The translations under genes were made by a program, and so were the position numbers. A DNA stretch of 64,000 nt, from positions 268,253-332,252 of the forward strand of contig NZ_JAHPIV010000002.1 in assembly GCF_019039105.1 (NCBI RefSeq), in the 5' to 3' direction. The stretch is from Desertibacillus haloalkaliphilus (GTDB lineage: Bacteria > Bacillota > Bacilli > Bacillales > KJ1-10-99). Shown piece after piece: positions 61,629 through 64,000 of the stretch (the stretch's first letter is position 1; the number at the start of each line of letters is the position of its first letter). The notes beneath the pieces are model-generated. The model did not search any database. It saw nothing but the letters and a program-made list of their open reading frames with translations, and was not told the origin of the DNA.

Positions 61629-62699
61629 TTGTTAGATATCGAACAAAAAAGTAAATCTCTTCTTGAACGTGCGTATGTAGAGCGTGCCTCAGATATCCAC
61701 ATTATCCCTCGCGAAAAAGGCGCTACGATTCATTTCCGTGTTGATCAAGCCATATCTTTTGTTGAAACATTGTCAAAAAAGTCGAGTGAAAAGTTAATTT
61801 CGCATTTTAAATTTCGAGCTGGTATGGATATAGGTGAACGACGGCTACCACAGAGTGGTTCTTTAGATTTCGTGAGTAATGGCAAGCTTATCAACCTTCG
61901 TATATCCACATTACCGACCCCTTATTTTGAAAGTCTAGCGATACGACTACTTCCTCAAGAAGAAACGTACTCTCTTCATTCTTTATCATTATTTCCCACA
62001 TCGACAAGACGTTTATCCTCGTTAACAAAACGAGCAAATGGATTGATTTTAATAACAGGACCAACTGGGTCTGGAAAAACGACGACCTTATACTCAATGC
62101 TCTATGAAGCGAAAAAGCACAAAAACAATAATATTATTACGTTAGAGGATCCGATTGAGAAGAAAACCGATGATTTCATTCAAGTAGAAGTCAATGATAA
62201 AGCGGGCCTAACTTATCTAGAGGGCTTACGAGCGATTTTAAGGCATGATCCTGATATTATTATGGTTGGTGAGATCAGGGATGAGTACACAGCAAAAATT
62301 GCTGTTCGAGCAGCTCTTACAGGTCACCTTGTCTTATCGACCGTCCACACGAAGGATACGATAGGTGCCATTTATCGGTTAATAGAGTTAGGAATTCCGA
62401 TCCATGATCTAAAGCAAACAGTCATCGGAATTGCTTCTCAACGTCTAGTGGAACTTACTTGCCCTTATTGTGGAGAAGCATGCCATTCATTTTGTAGAAA
62501 GCAGAGACAGCGGCGTCGTTTAGCTGTTTATGAGATATTAAGCGAAACGTCTCTGACTAGTGTATTTGCATATGTAGAGGGCGATAAACAAGCACCGCGA
62601 TTTCCGAGGTTGTCTAATCGTCTAGAGAAAGGAATCGCATTAGGGTACATCGCGGCAGGGTCTTATGATCAATGGATTGGTGATGCTAATGAGACGTGA
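61629..62699 (+). CDS. comGA: Competence pseudopilus assembly ATPase ComGA
   Basis: A PilT/GspE-type ATPase that powers the competence pilus for DNA uptake, at the inner face of the membrane. ASDIHIIPREKGATIHFRVD starts the fold; Walker A GPTGSGKTTTLYS, Asp box ITLEDPIE, Walker B IIMVGEIRDEYTA and the His box LTGHLVLSTVHT follow. A CPYCGEACHSFC cluster near residue 280 may hold zinc. 356 aa, as in B. subtilis. The start is TTG 61629 with AGGTGATGG upstream. I found no convincing ComK (AAAA-N5-TTTT) pair. Confidence 0.93.
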   Translation: MLDIEQKSKSLLERAYVERASDIHIIPREKGATIHFRVDQAISFVETLSKKSSEKLISHFKFRAGMDIGERRLPQSGSLDFVSNGKLINLRISTLPTPYFESLAIRLLPQEETYSLHSLSLFPTSTRRLSSLTKRANGLILITGPTGSGKTTTLYSMLYEAKKHKNNNIITLEDPIEKKTDDFIQVEVNDKAGLTYLEGLRAILRHDPDIIMVGEIRDEYTAKIAVRAALTGHLVLSTVHTKDTIGAIYRLIELGIPIHDLKQTVIGIASQRLVELTCPYCGEACHSFCRKQRQRRRLAVYEILSETSLTSVFAYVEGDKQAPRFPRLSNRLEKGIALGYIAAGSYDQWIGDANET

Positions 62700-63723
62700 T
62701 AAATGGCCTCATAAACAAAAAGCAGAGTTTCTAAAACGCCTTGGACTTTATATGAAACAAGGGTATTCTGTCTCTGCTGGTATTGAGATGCTCTCCTATT
62801 ACGAGACAAGGGAAGTAAAAGAGAAGTTAGATAACTTATTAAAGAACCTTCGTGAAGGATCAACGATTCATGAAGCATTAATTGAACTCAGGTTCCCAAA
62901 GGATATCCTTGGCTACCTTTACTTCTCCGAAAAATATGGCGATTTAGCTGAGGGACTCTCTGAAGCTGGATTGATCCTGCAAAAAAGAGAGGCTATAAAA
63001 GCAAAGTTGCAAAAAGTCTTTCGTTACCCATTATTACTACTATGGATGTTAATAGTGATTTCGATAGTTATGTTGAACTACTTATTCCCACATTTTCAAT
63101 CGTTATTTGCCTCAATGGATATGGAATACCCATTAATTACTGTTTTATTTTTACAGATGATTGATTTACTCCCACTTTTTTTATTGCTCCTATTTATTTT
63201 TATTCTCATTTCCCTTATAGTTTATTTCACTCATTTTCGGCGGTATACACCGCAAAAGAAGCTCGGTTTGCTTTTGAAGGTCCCTATCCTAAATGACTTC
63301 TTATCATTATCCTTAACGTATTATTTTACCTTTCAGTTAAGTGGTCTACTAAAAGGTGGGATGTCCATTTTTGATGCATTAACAGTATTTGAAGAGCAAG
63401 ATCACCTTCCGTTTTTTCAAATTGAGGCATCTGAGTTAAAAAGGGATTTACAATCAGGGGAGGAATTTTCCGACGCTTTATCTACACGACATTATTTTCG
63501 CAAAGAATTACCTCTTGTTATTAAACATGGTCAATTGCAAGGAAACCTAGTACTCGATTTAGCAAGTTACAGTGAGCTTTTATTGTCGACGATGGAATCG
63601 AAGGTGAAGAAGTACTTTATGTTTATCCAACCCGTATTGTTTTTATTGATCGGAAGTGTTGTATTGTTTATGTTTCTGTCGATAATGATTCCGATGTTTC
63701 AGTTAATGGGTTCATTAGGATGA
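62689..63723 (+). CDS. comGB: Competence membrane platform protein ComGB
   Basis: A GspF/PilC-type polytopic protein that anchors the competence pilus machine. Two T2SS-F domains are visible: MKQGYSVSAGIEMLSYYETR and a second FQLSGLLKGGMSIFDALTVF, with helices around 120-145, 155-180 and 330-350. Start is uncertain: ATG 62689 (344 aa) lies after GGTGATG inside the end of comGA; ATG 62665 and 62683 are alternatives. The frame is intact, but comGC does not follow. Confidence 0.9.
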   Translation: MRRDKWPHKQKAEFLKRLGLYMKQGYSVSAGIEMLSYYETREVKEKLDNLLKNLREGSTIHEALIELRFPKDILGYLYFSEKYGDLAEGLSEAGLILQKREAIKAKLQKVFRYPLLLLWMLIVISIVMLNYLFPHFQSLFASMDMEYPLITVLFLQMIDLLPLFLLLLFIFILISLIVYFTHFRRYTPQKKLGLLLKVPILNDFLSLSLTYYFTFQLSGLLKGGMSIFDALTVFEEQDHLPFFQIEASELKRDLQSGEEFSDALSTRHYFRKELPLVIKHGQLQGNLVLDLASYSELLLSTMESKVKKYFMFIQPVLFLLIGSVVLFMFLSIMIPMFQLMGSLG

Positions 63724-63866
63724 TGTTTTGTACTTATAAAAAGGGGAGTATAGTGTTTTTGTGTTTGCTCTCCTTTTTTGTTATAATTTGTGGTGGTTTT
63801 ATAAGAGCGAACGCAAAAGCAAAAAAAAATTATGAAAAACTTGCAATTGCATTATGTTTGTGTTAA
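63723..63866 (+). CDS. Possible 47-aa hydrophobic peptide following comGB
   Basis: ATG 63723 (a second ATG overlaps the comGB stop as ATGATG) opens a frame: FCTYKKGSIVFLCLLSFFV, then IICGGFIRANAKAKKNYEK and LAIALCLC. An inner GTG at 63754 has AAGGGGAG before it. One strong hydrophobic segment and three terminal-region cysteines are seen. It does not show the pseudopilin motif GFTLxE expected of ComGC. A terminator hairpin overlaps it, which weakens the call. Confidence 0.35.
   Translation: MFCTYKKGSIVFLCLLSFFVIICGGFIRANAKAKKNYEKLAIALCLC
63738..63779 (+). terminator. Terminator-like hairpin 15 nt after comGB
   Basis: AAAAAGGGGAG (63738-63748) pairs with CTCTCCTTTTT (63768-63778), one G-U pair, with a 19-nt loop and a T run. 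If active, it ends the comG transcript after two genes. Confidence 0.65.
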
Positions 63867-63874
63867 ATTATTAA

Positions 63875-63909
63875 ATGTCGCAGCGAGAGGTTACCTTTCA
63901 AAGCGACAT
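63875..63909 (+). other. Hairpin in the tRNA-Ala leader
   Basis: ATGTCGC (63875-63881) pairs with GCGACAT (63903-63909), with an inner GAGAG/CTTTC pairing. It lies just upstream of the tRNA, possibly a 5' processing or promoter-proximal structure. TTGCAA and TAAATT with 17 nt between them lie upstream (about 63841-63869) as a possible promoter. Confidence 0.4.
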
Positions 63910-63924
63910 GATCATATAGAAGAT

Positions 63925-64000
63925 GGGGCCTTAGCTCAGCTGGGAGAGCGCCTGCCTTGCACGCAGGAGGTCAGCGGTTCGATCCCGCTAGGCTCCACCA
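63925..64000 (+). tRNA. tRNA-Ala (TGC)
   Basis: A 76-nt cloverleaf with CCA encoded. The acceptor GGGGCCT pairs with AGGCTCC, and the anticodon TGC is in loop CTTGCAC. It ends at the last base of the window, so further genes may follow. Confidence 0.96.

Overview
This window reads as the chromosome of a low-GC, spore-forming Bacillaceae bacterium. The gene order follows the Bacillus subtilis block from yqfQ to comGB: cshB, nfo, yqfT, zur, yqfW, yqfX, ispG, yqfZ, yqgB, yqgC, sodA, yqgE, pbpA, rpmG, yqgN, yqgO, gluP, yqgQ, glcK, yqgU, a yqgV-like domain and comGA/comGB. Ribosome binding sites are strong (AAGGAGG types), GTG and TTG starts are common, and Rho-independent terminators are plentiful. 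A GerA-type germination protein, endolytic-type wall genes and a DUF1540 protein fit a sporulating Firmicute. Species assignment is inference; nothing here names it. I saw no insertion sequence, prophage or CRISPR array.

Layout. 1-4.5 kb: end of a yqfQ-like gene, cshB helicase, nfo, yqfT and an orphan PAS histidine kinase. 4.6-13.6 kb: a metal and polyphosphate block. It holds an Mn-type ABC pair, a ppx-ppk pair on the minus strand, a Zn-type ABC operon with two related permeases, and zur. 13.6-24 kb: small proteins, ispG, a LysM protein, an MFS exporter, a DUF1002 protein, an NfeD protein, yqgB, a Na+/phosphate symporter behind a likely PhoP box, and yqgC. 24-28.3 kb: five tRNAs, a strongly foldable element of unknown class, uppP, sodA, yqgE and a likely 6S-type RNA.

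28.3-37.5 kb: pbpA, two small minus-strand genes, then a three-gene accessory operon. It encodes a DUF4912 protein, a GH57 branching-enzyme/GT4 glycosyltransferase fusion, and a sugar nucleotidyltransferase fused to a phosphohexomutase-like domain that has lost its catalytic motifs. This is the best candidate for a poorly described system: an alpha-glucan or similar polysaccharide pathway. 37.6-50.7 kb: rpmG (lacking zinc-ribbon cysteines), yqgN, a DUF92 protein, a ThiF/MoeB enzyme, ldh, an NhaC-family antiporter, yqgO, a HAD phosphatase, gluP, a GerA-family protein, yueI, yqgQ and glcK.

51-64 kb: aspartase, the yqgU lipoprotein, a TPP riboswitch driving thiE-thiS-thiG-thiO-thiD, a FetAB-like transporter operon, an in-frame DUF1385/thiamine-binding (YqgV-type) fusion, then comGA and comGB. 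The comG operon stops after comGB: a terminator-like hairpin and a tRNA-Ala lie where comGC would be expected.

Connections. Thiamine biosynthesis lacks thiF in its operon, and a ThiF/MoeB homologue sits 14 kb away. Zn supply (the Zn ABC operon and zur) shares the window with a Cys-poor L33. Phosphate import and polyphosphate turnover are also both present.
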